From assembly GCA_022316685.1 (NCBI GenBank), contig JAKJHU010000661.1, positions 1 through 64,000 on the forward strand: a DNA stretch of 64,000 bases. The letters are read 5' to 3'. The notes beneath the pieces were generated by a model. It did not search any database, had not been told where the DNA came from, and was given only the letters and a program-made list of their open reading frames with translations. Shown in pieces: positions 23,428 through 37,235 of the stretch. The position numbers and the translations under genes were made by a program. The stretch is from Progne subis subis (lineage: Eukaryota; Chordata; Aves; Passeriformes; Hirundinidae). The stretch's first letter is position 1. The number at the start of each line of letters is the position of its first letter.

Positions 23428-26400
23428 GAAGATCAGCTAAACCCAGGAATATGGTATGAGACACTGCCTTCATAAACAGTCTTATATATGCACAGATTGC
23501 ATATAGAAACAGACTGGGTTTAAATGGGAATTATGCGTACATGTATCTCCACTAAAAATGCACATTTTGCAGGGAAGGAACGTTAAAGTAAAACAGGTAT
23601 AAGCCTCCTTGTTTATATAAATAAATCAGGTCACATTACATTGATCCAAAACAAAAGCAAGCCTGTTTTCCCAAGGTCCATGACTGAGTCTGTGAATGCA
23701 GACCTGTCAGGGTCACCTTCACCTCAGCACTGTATCCAAGATGGCCTAAAACACCAGAGATTAATGTGAGCACTTAGTGGTTGCAATAATCCATATTTCA
23801 CTATATATAAAAAACTGGGTTCCTCCTCAGGTAGCACAGAGAGGCTTACAGAAGGGAAAGTACAGATCCAGTTCAGCTCTGTTATTCAAAAAAATTATCT
23901 ACAGGAGAGCAGCAGTCTCCCATGTGCCACTTGAACAGCCCTCGGACCACAGTGTCTTTGGAATTAAGTTTAAGCTCAGGTTAAAATACACCAGCATAAG
24001 AACTATGTAATGTATAGGCTGGAAACGAGAGAAAATGAGAATCATAATCAATTTCAAGCATTCTCCCCATACTAAACTATGACAGAGGCATTTTCCAGGA
24101 GGAGGAAAATGTGGCTTTTATTAGGACAGCTCTAAACGGCAGCCAAGGCACAGAACTCTGAAGCTCCCCCATTCCACCATTGCCTCTTCTTCACTTCCAG
24201 TTCTAAGCCTTCCGATCCCTCAAAACAACTCCAGCCTTCTCACCCTCTGGGGACTGCAGCCCATCACACAAAAGTAAGCAGGTTTCTGCTGGCAGAGGGT
24301 CCCAGGGGAGGGATATTCCCTGCTTCCTACAAAAGCTGACAAAACTTAAGTGTCAGGTAACAGAGGATAATTGTAGTACTTCATTTAACTGTCTCATCTA
24401 GCCTAATAGCCTGCACAGAGCAACTGCTAATGAAAGGGACTGCAGATTCCTGGGATGGGGAAGTTTCTTTCCGGCAATTACCTTAGAGCTGCCCACCTGT
24501 GTGCTTGATGTCCCTTGTGCCTCCAGCTTCATGTGAGATGAACAGAAAACACTTTTGATTTTCCCTGCAAGTACCACTCCATGGGAGGGACTTTTCAGGA
24601 TCTGTTCTCCAGAAAACACCCTTTTTTCTCATTCCTTGTGATTACCATTTGCATGGATATTCTACTAATCAAGATCATACACATCAGAGGCTGTTCTTAC
24701 TTTCTATGCACTCAACTTGGTACCTCTTTAAAATGTCTGGAGTATTTCATTCCTACCCAGGTGTATTTCATCTGCTGCATAATTAAAATGTTACCACTCC
24801 AGCCTGAAAATCCAAGAGAAAGGTGCAAAGTTTGTATAGAAGAAGGACAGTCAAGGGGTTATTATTTCCCTTAGTGGCCCCAGTTTGGTGCTATTCCACT
24901 ATGAACTTGTGTTATAGCACACTGCGCAATTGAATACATAGCAAAATTCACATTTAACACAACTACTTCAAATTGGCAAAAGTCTAGCTAGAGCAGACTG
25001 CATGAAACAACCTGTAATTTTCAGACTGAAAACCACCCTAAAACACAGTACAATGTGTGGAAAAAAGTGACAAACACACATATTTTAATATAAATATATA
25101 TATACAATATGAAACTTGGAAATAATTTTTTACTTCTCAGGGGAAGGTAACACTATCACAAACTGTTATCAGCCATAGGAATGAACTTGAACAGGTTTTT
25201 CCAATTATCTTTAAAATCCTTCTTTATGCCCAGGACAGTGCGTGCATTTTTAGCATGACAATGACAAAGGCTCACCTGATAAAGCACTGTAAAAGAAAAG
25301 AAACAAAGAGTGTCTTATTACTTTTCTGAGTGTAATTGTTAATTCCTTCTCATCCTCAACAACCCTCAACTCTACCAGTGCCTATTCCTGCGTGTTCCTC
25401 AAGCACTCAAGTTTTGAGTGTACTGGTTATTTCAGAGAGGAAACAAGGTTTAAAAATGAAATAAAGAGAGTTTTTGCTGCAATACAGCACCAAGACAAAA
25501 TTACAGGAGGCAAGGAAAGGCTGCTTGGTGTTTTCCAATTCAAGCCATGCCATGGCATGAAGAGAGAGATGCGTGGTACCTGCAGGGAGACTAAGGCCTC
25601 CCCAAAACCCCAAACCTGCCCAGCTTCTGACCCAACCAGTCACACCAATGCCTGGAGGTGGGAGACGGCTTTTGGGGTGACCTTTGAGGGTCTCAAGAGG
25701 ACAGGAGAATGGGGAAGGTAAATGCAAATGCTCCCATTAGTGCAGTTCTGAGTCACCTCCATCCCCCTAATTAAAGAAGAAAGGGCAGAAAGTTCAAAAT
25801 CTAACTGCAAAGGGCATCTTAAAACTGCCTAAGGGTCTCAGAATCCTTGTAACCAGTGTTTCACTCCAAAGATGGGAACACTTTGCTCAGGCAACCCTCC
25901 CCCATGTGCTTTTTAGGCTGTTGCTTTTGGCTGAGGCTGCTGCTACAACAGGAAATAAAAATTATATTACTCAGGAAGGAAGCTAATGAGTTTCCCCTCC
26001 CCCCAACGCCATTAGACACTTCCTGAATAAAGGAGAAGCACATTAATATAAAGAATGGCCCTACGTGAGCAACCAGGGGCTGAACAGCTCTGGGATTAAA
26101 GCTGAATTTCATCTCTGGATGGACCAGGAATACCAGGTCAGCTGCTTTGAGGCATCACCTCAATGCCTGTGCCTCCTCCATCCTGCACTCAAACCACCCC
26201 AAATCAGCCATGATTTCATCACTTCCTCTGGGAGAACATGCCAGGAGATAAAGCAGCTCCTTGTAAGGAGTGTTTTCCATGTGCTTGCTTTGTTCATCTT
26301 GATTTACTGTTCTGAATTTAAGAGGCTATTTCATAAATGCCCAAATCTGGGCTTTTATTATTTGGTTTGGTTTGGTTGTTCTTTAAACTGAGGGATTTCC

Positions 26401-29400
26401 CAATCTGGGAAATATCCAGAGGCCAAAAAATAAACATAATAGCCAACGCCAGAGTCATAGAAGCTTAGTGACTGACCCTGCTGTGTTATTAACATTCAGC
26501 ACTATTTTAAAGATGCAGTAGCTTTTTCAGCAATCACCATGTAAATATTTTTGTGTCAATATTAAGACTTGTGTCAAAATCACAAAGTTTTCCATGCAGT
26601 TAGTCTGTATTAGGTACTTTGGACTGTAGTTACCTCAATTCTTTCTTGGAATTTTGTTGGTTTTTTTTTTTTTTTTTTAAATTGAGTTACAGTAAGTAAT
26701 TTTAGGAGCAACTCTGCAAAAATGTGAGGACCATCTGATTAAAAGAAAAATACCTGAGTGAAGTTTTGCACCTGTTTCCAATCTTCACAGGAGCAAACCT
26801 TCCCAGCAAAGGAGCACCAGACAAACAAAATAAGTGATTTTAGAGCTATTCAGCATGAGCTGGGCTTTTTTGACCACCCCACTACGACCAACAGTGACTG
26901 CTGCATCACTTGGAAAATCTACTTATTTGCTTTGGCTTATTCTGTTCTCACACCCTTTTCTTTCCTAACCAACAAACAATTTTGTTTCACTGCCTTCTTT
27001 AGGCTCTTCCCAATTCTTCCATCCACCAGTTCTTTTTATCTCTTTTGATTTATTTTAGTTGCTAAGACTTAATGGAAGGCTGGGAAAACAAACCACATTT
27101 TTGAGTTTAACTCTTACTGGCAAAAATGAACGGCGAATAAAAATGTCCCTCTTGTACATTGTACCTTGTCTTGTACCCTGTCTCTGCCACAGGCACAGTC
27201 CTCATCCAAAAAGATAAAACTAATGAGAACAGAGGGATTTCCTGCCACAATTTCTCCAGCTTCTGTACACTGTAACACCTTCTGTTAAAGTTGTTCATCT
27301 AAACTATGGCTCAGAATTATTTCACGTGCCAGCCAGAGAGTTTTAATTTCAGACAAGACCTAAAGGTGTAGAAAACAAAATAATTAACTAAAAGTGTAAC
27401 TGACATATTTACCGTCACATATCCTCTTCCTAGTATTACAATACCTCTGCTTTTATTGTGCTTATACAATAAAATAGGACCATTTCATAATCACACTGAG
27501 ATATTTCAGAGTGCGTCTGACACTGGATGCTCGCTTTCCATCAGGAGCTGAGACCCTCGGATTTTTGTGCTTCAAGGAAACCAAGATATATTAAGAAGCC
27601 ACCGTGACACATGGCATGTGGAACCTCAGGATTTAATTACAGGATCCAGTTTTTTAAAGTCTAACCACACAAAACCATGTTTAGAAGCAACAGGAATGTG
27701 TGATTTAACCTGTGCGGATTAAATTCCTTTGCTCTTCACTGCAGATAAACACCATGTTAACAATGCCTATGTACAATACGTAAAAGGCAAAAAGATGGGG
27801 GGAAAAAAAAAGAAAAGAACCCAAAATACTTCTTTTTAACTTGTTTACCCAAGTTTGTTTACTTGTTTCTTTGTTTAAGAAGCACAGCTATTACTTCCAG
27901 ACAGAACTAGCAGCCTTTGGCCACAGTTCTGAACATACCTGTGGAGTGTTGTGAACAACAAAACAAGTTTAAATTATTCAAGAGAAATTCTCCAGGAAGC
28001 AGGAGGATGAGCTGGGGGATGAGAGGTCGGCACCACCAGCCAGGTTTTGTCATGGGGACCCTACCTAAGCTGGAGACCTGCACAACACAACGCTTGGACA
28101 AAAACAATACATCTCTCCAAGCAAAATAAAAAAGTACACAAGAGCACAAAACCTTCCATGTCCCTTTTCCCCCTAAACTAAATGGTAGTGAAGGGTTAAA
28201 TTTCATCTTGTATTAATCCCACAGAAAAGCAGGATAACTCTGCAAGGAATTAACACTAAATGAACCAAATTTCCCCCTAAAAATAAGAGATTGGGGTTTT
28301 TAAAAATTGTTTTTCACATTCAAAACACTGCATGCTCTAAATTTGAGCACAAAAATATATCTGTTTGAGCATGTTTTCGTCACACTCCTCACAGAGCCTG
28401 TCAATAATCACCTGCCAAACATGCAACAGTTCCCAGCTTCTCCTGGCACAGCCCCTCTGCATCTGTCACTCCTGATACCAGCACACTGTCCTAAGAGCAG
28501 ACCAAACTGTAAATTCACCGAACGTTTACCCACAATTTTTCTTATCAGTTGCAGCTGAGCAAGAACAAAATCTAACCTTCACAGAACCCCTGTAAATTGT
28601 TGCCTTACTACTCAACAACCACTTCTTCCTTCATTTAGAAGGCAATGAACATTATGTTTAGAAACGAAGCAATTTCTCTGCTTTGGTTTGTTTTTTTTTT
28701 TCTTCTGATAACATGTTGCAAACACTGCAAAACGGACTAAAGACCAACTCAAGAAAAAAAGGGCTTTTATGTAGCACAGGAATTTTTAAACTTTGGCATT
28801 CCTCTGGGCACAGTCCTTTATCTGGCCTGCAGGTGATGCTCTGAGCCTGCCAGCCCCAGCCCAAAACACAAACTCTGAATCCCTAGATACAGATAAAACG
28901 TTAAAAGGTGAGGACGAAGACAACAAGAAAACTTTATTTTTTGCAGGTTTTTTTCCTTTCCTGGAAAGAAAGGACTTCCAAATAATGAAGCAATAATTAC
29001 TCTCACACCCTTATATTATCATTCATTTCATGCACCCTGTTGTGCTTTTTATTTAGAGAACGGTTCCAGCAGGCTAAAAAAAAAAAAACAAACTGACAAA
29101 ACCATCAGAACTGCTTCATATCCATTTGTAATTCAGTAAGGTTTTTAATTTTTGGCATATCATGTTGACAGCACTTAATAGCCACATGAAGAGCAACCCT
29201 CCTTTCACCTGGAGATCCCCGAAGTGCTGAGCACAGGAATCTGTTTATCTTGATGGTATTCAACGTCTTCAAAATTAAGATACGAATATTCAAAGAATGC
29301 CTCCCACACCAAGCCTAAAGATAGAAATTTTTCATTCCCATTGTATATTCTGAACTAGAGCTGGCAGTTTCAGAATTTGGAATTTCTGAGTGCACAGTTT

Positions 29401-29846
29401 TTGCTTCAGAAGATGGAAAACACTGAACAATTATTTCCTCAGAGCTCAGAAAATATTTTAACCCTTATTTAAAATTACGTTCTTTTTGTCCTCATACTTT
29501 TTCTCAGGGAGAGACCCACCTATTCTGCACCACTTTGACTCCTTTGTAAGGCATAAGCTCAGCAATTTATACAGCACCAAATCACTGTTTCAGAGCCACA
29601 TGATACAGCAAAAACCCTCTGAACTGAATTTCCAGAAGACATCTCAGTTCTGACAAAGTGAGTCAAGTTGTGCTTCACTGCTGCACTTAAGACTTTAAAC
29701 AATACCACTGAAACAGAAATTTTAAAATTTACAGCTAATATAGGTGTTGTAGATGGTTGTTTTGAAGCTAAATCCAACATTTATGCACTGCTACTTATGA
29801 GTAACAACTTTCTCAGCTTCGTAGTAAAAGCTATCCAAAATTTAAA

Positions 29847-29883
29847 TAATTAACTAAATAACAAACAGTTATTTAGTTAATTA
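29847..29883. repeat. Perfect 16-bp hairpin with 5-nt loop
   Basis: TAATTAACTAAATAAC (29847-29862) is the exact reverse complement of 29868-29883, with the loop AAACA. The arms are almost pure A/T, so chance is more likely than for GC-containing arms, but 16 perfect pairs is still notable. Confidence 0.9.
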
Positions 29884-31274
29884 ATATTAAAGGGCAGGGG
29901 GTGGGGGTGTGGAAATTATCATCCAAGTATAACTAAAGCCTTTCCTGACGTACACTTTCAAAAAAGAGCAAATGAAGCTTCCCTGAAAATTCACCTTGCT
30001 ATTTAATGGCTCCGAACAGTTTCCTACAATCTTGCACATCCATTATATATTTAAATATAACAGTTTCTTTGGTGTAGTAATAACAATGGGGAGTATCTTA
30101 ATAGAAATCAGCAGCCTGTACTTGGGGGGGAAACTCCAGACCAAGCAGGATATAACATCTCTGGGGACTGAGGAGACCTTGTGTGTAAACTGTCAAGTCC
30201 TTCCTCTTCCCTCAGCAGTAGGAAAGGAAACATTAAGGGTGGGACATCACTTGCTTCTCTTACAAAGAAATGCCAGGGACCACAGATATCACAGAAAATG
30301 TACCTATATCATGAACAGAAGTTATTAACTTCATTCAGTAGGGAGAAAAACAAACGTACTGTAATTACAGTATTGCTAGCTAACACTGGAGCAGAGGTGG
30401 AGTAAATATAAAATAAGTACAGCTGGACTCTTTTTACTGCCTGGTAGCAAAGAGGGAAATAACACCTAGGATAAAGTTCTTTTTAGGAAATGGAGCAAGT
30501 TGAATTGTTAAAACCTTCCCAGAATTTAAGGGAAGAGGGTGCACTTACAGCCATCTATAGTGCTTGCATCTGTCCCAGCTAAATCTCACTTAATGAGATT
30601 TATGTCAATTTCATTCAAAATTAAGTTATGTTGGAAGAACTTCTTACTCCAAATTTTTTTAATTTACGACTTACAAACAGGTACTAAGGTCAGACAAAAC
30701 TGAGGGTATGGAACATCTGATCCTCTTTACTGCAGTGAGTGACTGAAATTACAAGTTTTGAGGGATGATTTTAGAAAGGTCGAAAGAACAGCTCAACATT
30801 ATCTTAAGAGAAACTCTCGGTTTGTCTTCTAATGCAACCTTTTCCTTTATTTTTCATAAATGTTAACTAGCTGGTGACAGGCCCCAGCAGCAGCTCCTGC
30901 CTGGGGTAGTTTCAAACCCATTTCAGAGATTCCCTCCCACAGGGGTCTCGAGAACTTTTGTTTCAAACATTTGCTTGAACACTATGTTGGAGGGAGGAAT
31001 GAAATGGCTGTGGCATAAGCCTTTGCACAATGAAAAGCCCCTCCAGCTGGACTCCTGACCACCATGGCTGTGCCCAGCTGTGAGCATGGCTGGCCCTGAG
31101 GCGCTCTCTGCAAAATCAGCAACCACACGAGGGTCTTGGTCAGCATTAAAAGATGCTACACCTCCCACTGAGGCATCTCCAGACTTCTTTTTTTGTTCCG
31201 GAAACTTGGAAGTAGTCTCATTTGAGGGTATTAAAGAATAAACTTCTAGGCTTGTGATGAAAAGATAGAAAAAC
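29884..31274 (-). other. SSBP2: Intron 4 between hairpin and LTR
   Basis: Unique-looking sequence with a G-rich patch at 29892-29912. A GC-richer stretch at 30,880-31,130 carries an 81-codon minus-strand frame without recognisable motifs. No exon is seen. Confidence 0.5.
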
Positions 31275-32016
31275 TGTCATGGGCTCTCCCCGACATTCAG
31301 GTGGTTTTAGAGTCTTTTTGCCCACTGCTAAACGGATGAAAGAGACGGAGTCTTCAGGTTCTGATTTTTCAAGGTTGCAAGTTTTGTTTATTGTTTTTAT
31401 CTTACAATTTTCTCAGCGCCCCACAAGAGATGTTTGCAGCTGCTCGGACATCTGACAACTCCTCCCATGCAGGGCTATCCTTATCTTTTATACTAATTGC
31501 TACGTATTCTTTATTTATCATTATTTGCCAATACCTATCACTTATACTAAACAGGTCATCTCTACTTTGACCCAATCTCTTTAAACTACTTTGTGCCACT
31601 GTCACTGCTGAAATGGAGTGAGGGAAGAAGAAAGAAGAAGCAGGAGACAACGCCCCAAATCCTCCATCTTGCCCCCATTCACCTCAATGCTAGAAATCTA
31701 AATCTACTGTTTCCTCACCCTGTGATAAGCTAAACTACTATCTTTCACACTCTTTGGCCTGCAATCCCTCCCGCAGTGCAGGAAGCCTTTCCCATGGACT
31801 GAGATCAAAGCCAGTGTCTTTCTGGGCTCTGGGCCGGGGTCCCAGACCCCGCTGTCCAGGTCTCTGACCCTGCAGGGCAGCCAAAGGAATGCCCTGGGCT
31901 CTAACAGGCAGGGTTTTGCCCACACTTGGCTCTAGTTGATCACCACAACCAGAAGAAGGTACCACTTCTTTTCTTCTGGGAGAAGCAGCTGAAATAACAT
32001 TTTTACTGCTGCTACA
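31275..32016 (-). mobile_element. Solitary endogenous retrovirus LTR (about 740 bp), SSBP2-sense
   Basis: On the minus strand the block begins TGTAGCAGCAG and ends CCCATGACA, giving the TG...CA ends typical of LTRs. A polyadenylation signal AATAAA (complement of 31387-31392) is followed by AAACTTGCAACC, about 110 bp before the 3' end, as expected for an R-U5 layout. The flanks GAAAAAC (31268-31274) and GTAAAAC (32017-32023) could be a target duplication with one mismatch, though seven bases is longer than usual for bird ERVs, so the outer end near 32016 is uncertain. An alternative start is TGTGGGCAAAAC near 31924. No retroviral genes flank it. I call it solitary by lack of any second copy nearby. 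The frames inside (82, 73 and 113 codons) are not retroviral proteins that I recognise. Confidence 0.65.
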
Positions 32017-35000
32017 GTAAAACACCTTTTTGTGATGCCCAAATGGAATTATCTGTACTTTGGTCTGTGCATTGTGCACTATATCATCTCAGTTAACAAG
32101 ATCTTGCATTAATTTTGGTCAACATTCAATTTACATTAAACACACTTTAAAAGGAATTAAGCACTGTACATGACTCCTGCTAGTTTCAAAAGGTAATTCC
32201 AATTAAATACATGGTAACACCTTAAGAAAAAAAGGTAAATTCTACATGAATAGCTGTCATCGGATGCAGAAGAGTAAAACTATTGCCAATGTTAATAAAA
32301 TAAACAGTCCTTAAAGAGCTTCCTTGGGTAATGGCACAATCCAAGCAGAGTTTTGAAAGAGATGGTTTTCTATCATTCTTTAAACAGAAATACATCAAAT
32401 AGATATATTTGTTGGCCTCACAAAGACATTCCAGGGCTGATTGTGCAGCTCAGAAGTCTGTGAATCCAAACCCAAAAACAAAGTGAGGCTCTTTGTTTGA
32501 TAAAGAATATTCTTCATGTTGCTTCCTAAGGATTCTCCTATTTCAATACTTCTTTTTTGAAAGAATTCACTGAAACTCCACTCACTTTAAACTTTGAAAA
32601 TACCAAGATGACCAGGGCTCAAAACTTAAATAATTAAATACAGAAGAATCAATTTTTTAAGAAGAATCCTACTGAGCCGAGTTCCAATCCAACGGTATGA
32701 TTTGTTCTGAGGATCTAAACACAGAAGGAAGAGAGCAGATGGTAAATAAAAATATTTTTTAGAAAAGTATTGTGAAGGTATGAAGTTTATACAGGCTTCA
32801 AAAGAATAGGAAATAGTATGTTCTTCTCCAGTTCCAAAGAGAGGAAGACAAAAAGAACTCCCTAGAAATGTAAAATAAAAATAAAAAGTATAAACATGCC
32901 CATGATTATTCAATTATCAATAGTGCCTTTTCTTCATAATTAAACCTAATTTAGTGTTTGAAGACATGTTTAAGTCTTTAAGTGAACAGATATGAAAGTG
33001 AAGCTATACAAAGCAATTCCTAAGAACAAAATAATAAAACATATTATTTTTAGATAATTTTTTAAAAACCAGCTTTTAATTATCACCTACTATTTGGATT
33101 TCTCAGAAGATGCAGAACTATTTGAGAGCACAAGAATCCCTGATAGACAACTGAAGTCACAGTCTCATCTGATGCTAAAACATTATCACATTCTGCCAAG
33201 GTGCTGTGCTAATGGCTGTAGGGAAAAGTACAAAAATCAATGAAAATCTATTAAATCTAAAAGGTGCTCATTTTTTTTAATCTGAAGAAGCAATATTAAA
33301 AGCATGTCTACAATTCACACCCTTCATGATTAGATTAAAAAAAAGAAAAAAACTGAAATCTTAAGACCCATGACAACATCTGAAGAGTCATCATAATGAG
33401 AAGGGATACACCCCAAAAATTAGAAAACTTGCACAGTACAGTCTGCAGAGTCATAGGTGGAGAAGACATTCTGCAGCTGTAGAAATTATGGATTTGTAAC
33501 AAAACTAAAGCAGGTGGAAGTCTTCTGAAATATGGCAAATCAGTTCTCCACCTTTGAACTGATTTAGAAAATTAGCATTGTCCTCTCATCAAATGAGGTC
33601 ACTTGCATCATTATATTTAATTTATTTTACAGCTATGTAAGAAAAAACTTAATGCCATTATATTCTATATGGGAACCTCATTAACAGCAACAGGAATTTC
33701 ACAACCATAGGGAGAAATAAATCAATGGAGTCAGGAGGATTTGGGAGAATTCACTGTGGGACCTTTTTTTGCAATATGTGTGTGTGCACAGGATTTGACA
33801 ACAATTTACAGTACATTATCAAAGATTAAAAAAATTAGAAAGCCAAAGATTACAAATTAGTCTGGGCCATCAGGATATTTGAAACTAAAAGCCCAGGCTC
33901 ACAGTGCTTTAAGGCACCCACAGCAGCACTCAAAGCACCTTGAACTTGACTGTTGCACTGGAAAGATTGATTAGAGCACAGAACTGGAGAAAGAAAGATT
34001 ATCCATTTGTTTCCATGCTGAGCGATCATCAATGTAAAACAATTGCCAATATTTAGCCTTTCCAATCTATTTCTCTGCTGCAGCCAGGTTACATGGAGGT
34101 AACAAGACAAGCAATTTTGGGTATTCTGTCATTGTTTAATTAACCAAAACCAAAGACTGATCTAACCACTGCTGAATGAAACAGCTTCTGCCCATCATTT
34201 CTAGCCTAAAAAAATACAAAAGAAAACGTTGTCATGGAAACCAGTCAATCCCCAAGGTATACTGCATTTTTCTAGATCCAAATTATATCACTATCCATAT
34301 TTCCCTTATTAACAGGGATAAAATCTTTTTCACATCACACCGAGCATGGCCTCCATTCAGTACAACTAAAACCAGCCTAATTTTTTAAAACAAATCACCA
34401 AGTAATGGTAAGAAGTATACCTCAACTGTGGTTTTGCTAATATGCAGAGCTATAAAATCTCTAGGCAAATATGACAATGAATGTCAAATCACACAAGACC
34501 AAAACCACCAAGTAACTGAAAATCAAAAAATAAAAATCACGAAGTCTCAAAAAATCGAGAAGGATCTGAGTGTTGATGTCAGCTTTTGGCTAATTTTCCA
34601 GGACTTTCAAATGCACACATTGCCCTGATTCATGTCTGGACCTCAGTGCTTATATTTATTTCATTTATTTGCTGCACCAAGGTCAAAATCTTTACAGCCT
34701 GGAGAGTGTCCAGTATGTTTCGCCCAAACACTGCTGAAGATTAATTCAAAATGTCAAAGATCTTGCTCAAATCCTGCAGAGTTAAAGCAATATTAAAGCT
34801 TTTTCTTTGCACTTTAGGAGGCACTGTGCAAAGCTGTGATAGAAACCGCCCGGATCCAGGTCAGTCGTGAAGCAGGAGGAAACCAGGCTGACGGAAAAGA
34901 ACACCAGCCTCACTACTGAGCAGATAAAACAGGAGTTGCTCAAGGGTTTGAAATACAGACTTTCTCAAGAACATTCCTGCAGCAATGTGTTTATAAAGAA

Positions 35001-36735
35001 TCTGGTAAAAAATGGGAAATGGAAGATGTCTGCTCGCTCAACTCCCAACTTCAGCAGACACAACCTCAAGAAATACTCCCCTAAAGGACCACAACTTTCA
35101 GCCTTCACAAAGCAGGAGTAGAGCTACAAAAAACTGCCGAACACCCAATATAAGAAGAGAGGCAGAAGACTCTCAGGTCCCAGTTTCAACTCTTTCCAGT
35201 GATCATGTTGGCTTAAAGACTCCAGGACACTCAAAAAATACATTTGGACTTGGTCAACCTCTGTATGGCATGGCCCAATGAAAAAAGCTTCACAAAACCA
35301 GTCAAAATCCACAAGGATTTGGTTCAACAGGACCTTCTTTCTGCCAGAGGAGCAGCAGTGATAGGACTGGAGACCCATTCAACTCTCTGATGGTGGTGGA
35401 GAAATACTTATTAATCATTGTGAAATTTATGGGCAGACAAGCCAAGAAATTGATTTTTATTTTTTTTTTAATACAACAGATAATAAGAGTATGTTTAAAT
35501 GCAGTTTATTTTGGTGATCCATGCTGCATCTGGAGCTGTTCACAAGGGTTTGAATCTCTGCTGAAGATGACGCAGAGAGGGAAACTGACCTGGTGTTCAG
35601 AGCGTCTCTGTTGCCATGGCCACAAAGAAATCTTTCCTGTTTCACAAAAATAAATGTACTAGGGAGTACAGCTGGGGGAAAAATCCAGGCTCCTTCCCAG
35701 GGCACAAACATTTCACTCTGCTTTCCCATGAGAGTTTAGGCAGTCAGTGGTTTTGATGCACTGACAGGTGTTTTAACTAGAAACAAATAATCCAAAGGTG
35801 GTAATGAAGCTGCTGCTAACCTGGGGATTAATTTGGACCCCCATCTTAAACTTTACATTCCTATACCTGGCTACCAGTCCAAGTCTGTGTTTATTTCAAG
35901 TGTATTCCTTTCAAAACCACACTGAAGTGCCCCATGAGGCTGCCTTTGGTTTTGGGAGGTCACCTCTTCGGAGCTTTGCTTCTAAGACCAGAAAAACCCA
36001 CAATTTATGGAAGGGGCTTACGAGACATAGACAATCAGTACAATTTTATTTTTTTATTTATAATAACTGTAATTATCAAAATGAATAACCATAATGGTGG
36101 TTTTCTGATCCACTATCTCCCCTCTCTGCAGACTTTCAAGAAACACCGCGTGATGCTGTACATGCAATAGCAGACTTCTGTGGGCATGGTTTAACTTCTT
36201 GGTTAAATAGCATTTTGGTAGCTTGGTAAGAACACGAACAGAAATGTCATTTTAAATAACTCAAAAGATGAAAACCTGACACAGTTCACTGTCAACAGCT
36301 GACTTTTGTGAGACTAATAAAAATTTTAAAGTGTAAGATACATATGGTCAAATAACACAGATTCTATCCAAGTCTTCCTTACAATTCTTCAAAATTAGCA
36401 AAATAAACTTCCATTTCTTTGTAATTTCACAAGCCTGTCATGGAGCAAATTGAAACTGGAGAAATTTTGACTTGAAATTTCTGATGAGTTTTAAAAAGTC
36501 TATGAAGTTCACTTATGGGAATTTCCACCCTAAGTTTCTAAGAGATACTGCAACTAATAAAATATCATGTATTTGTTGTTGCTAATCATCACAACTGGAT
36601 GTTCTTTAGGTCATACTTAAACAAACAACATCTTTTTCTAACCCCCATCACAATCTTCTAACCGTTTCTAATTAACGGCAACTTAAATAACTAAAATAAC
36701 CCACATTCTGAAGTTTTTGGAGTTATGGAAAACAA

Positions 36736-36753
36736 CAGTTGTTATAACAACTG
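36736..36753. repeat. 18-bp perfect palindrome with paired CAGTTG/CAACTG ends
   Basis: CAGTTGTTATAACAACTG reads the same on both strands. Each end is a CAACTG core, which is both an E-box (CANNTG) and a MYB-type YAACKG site. Nine-bp arms can arise by chance in a window of this size. Confidence 0.85.
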
Positions 36754-37211
36754 GTCTTTCTAATTGTTATAAATCACTATTATTGTTCCTAAAAGAAGAA
36801 AATAGATAACCTTTGTTGTTTTGGGGTTTTTTTCTGAATTTCAGCATGCACACTCTGAGGCCATTAATCATGCATGGAAAATTTTTATTCACACAAACAA
36901 GATACAATCAGTATGTGCGATTCATTACATGGATTAGAATCTACAAATTGATGGTATTTAAGGTTCTATGTGCACATTACTGACCTTGGAATAACATGTG
37001 ATTGGGAAGTTCAGAGTGTATACTGCTGCCAAATACCAAACCAGTGTCACTGAGTGCTCAACAATACCCATAACTCTTGTCCTCAACAACTCCACACTGA
37101 GCACTGCAAAATGACAGGGAAGGGAGAACTCTGATATTTCCCCACAAATCCAGCAGAAGCAGTGAATAAAAGAGAGCTACAGAGAGAAAAGAAGCCAATT
37201 ATCTGGAGCAA

Positions 37212-37235
37212 AGGAGTGTTGATGGCAACACTCCT
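37212..37235. repeat. 10-bp GC-containing hairpin
   Basis: AGGAGTGTTG (37212-37221) and CAACACTCCT (37226-37235) are exact reverse complements around the loop ATGG. It is small and may be chance. It is not followed by a T run, so nothing suggests a terminator. Confidence 0.8.

Larger units (their letters stand above)
20867..29846 (-). other. SSBP2: Intron 4, about 9 kb without recognised elements
   Basis: Mostly AT-rich sequence with slightly GC-richer patches near 20,950-21,420 and 25,550-25,720. It includes a CCAT/CCCT microsatellite at 22711-22745, an A-rich run at 23397-23427 and a T run at 26658-26677. I see no coding exon. The 127- and 128-codon frames near 21 kb overlap on opposite strands and lack motifs. 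Confidence 0.5.

Noticed and set aside
37212..37235. Small hairpin as a possible terminator or microRNA
   Set aside because: No T run follows and the stem is too short for a precursor microRNA.
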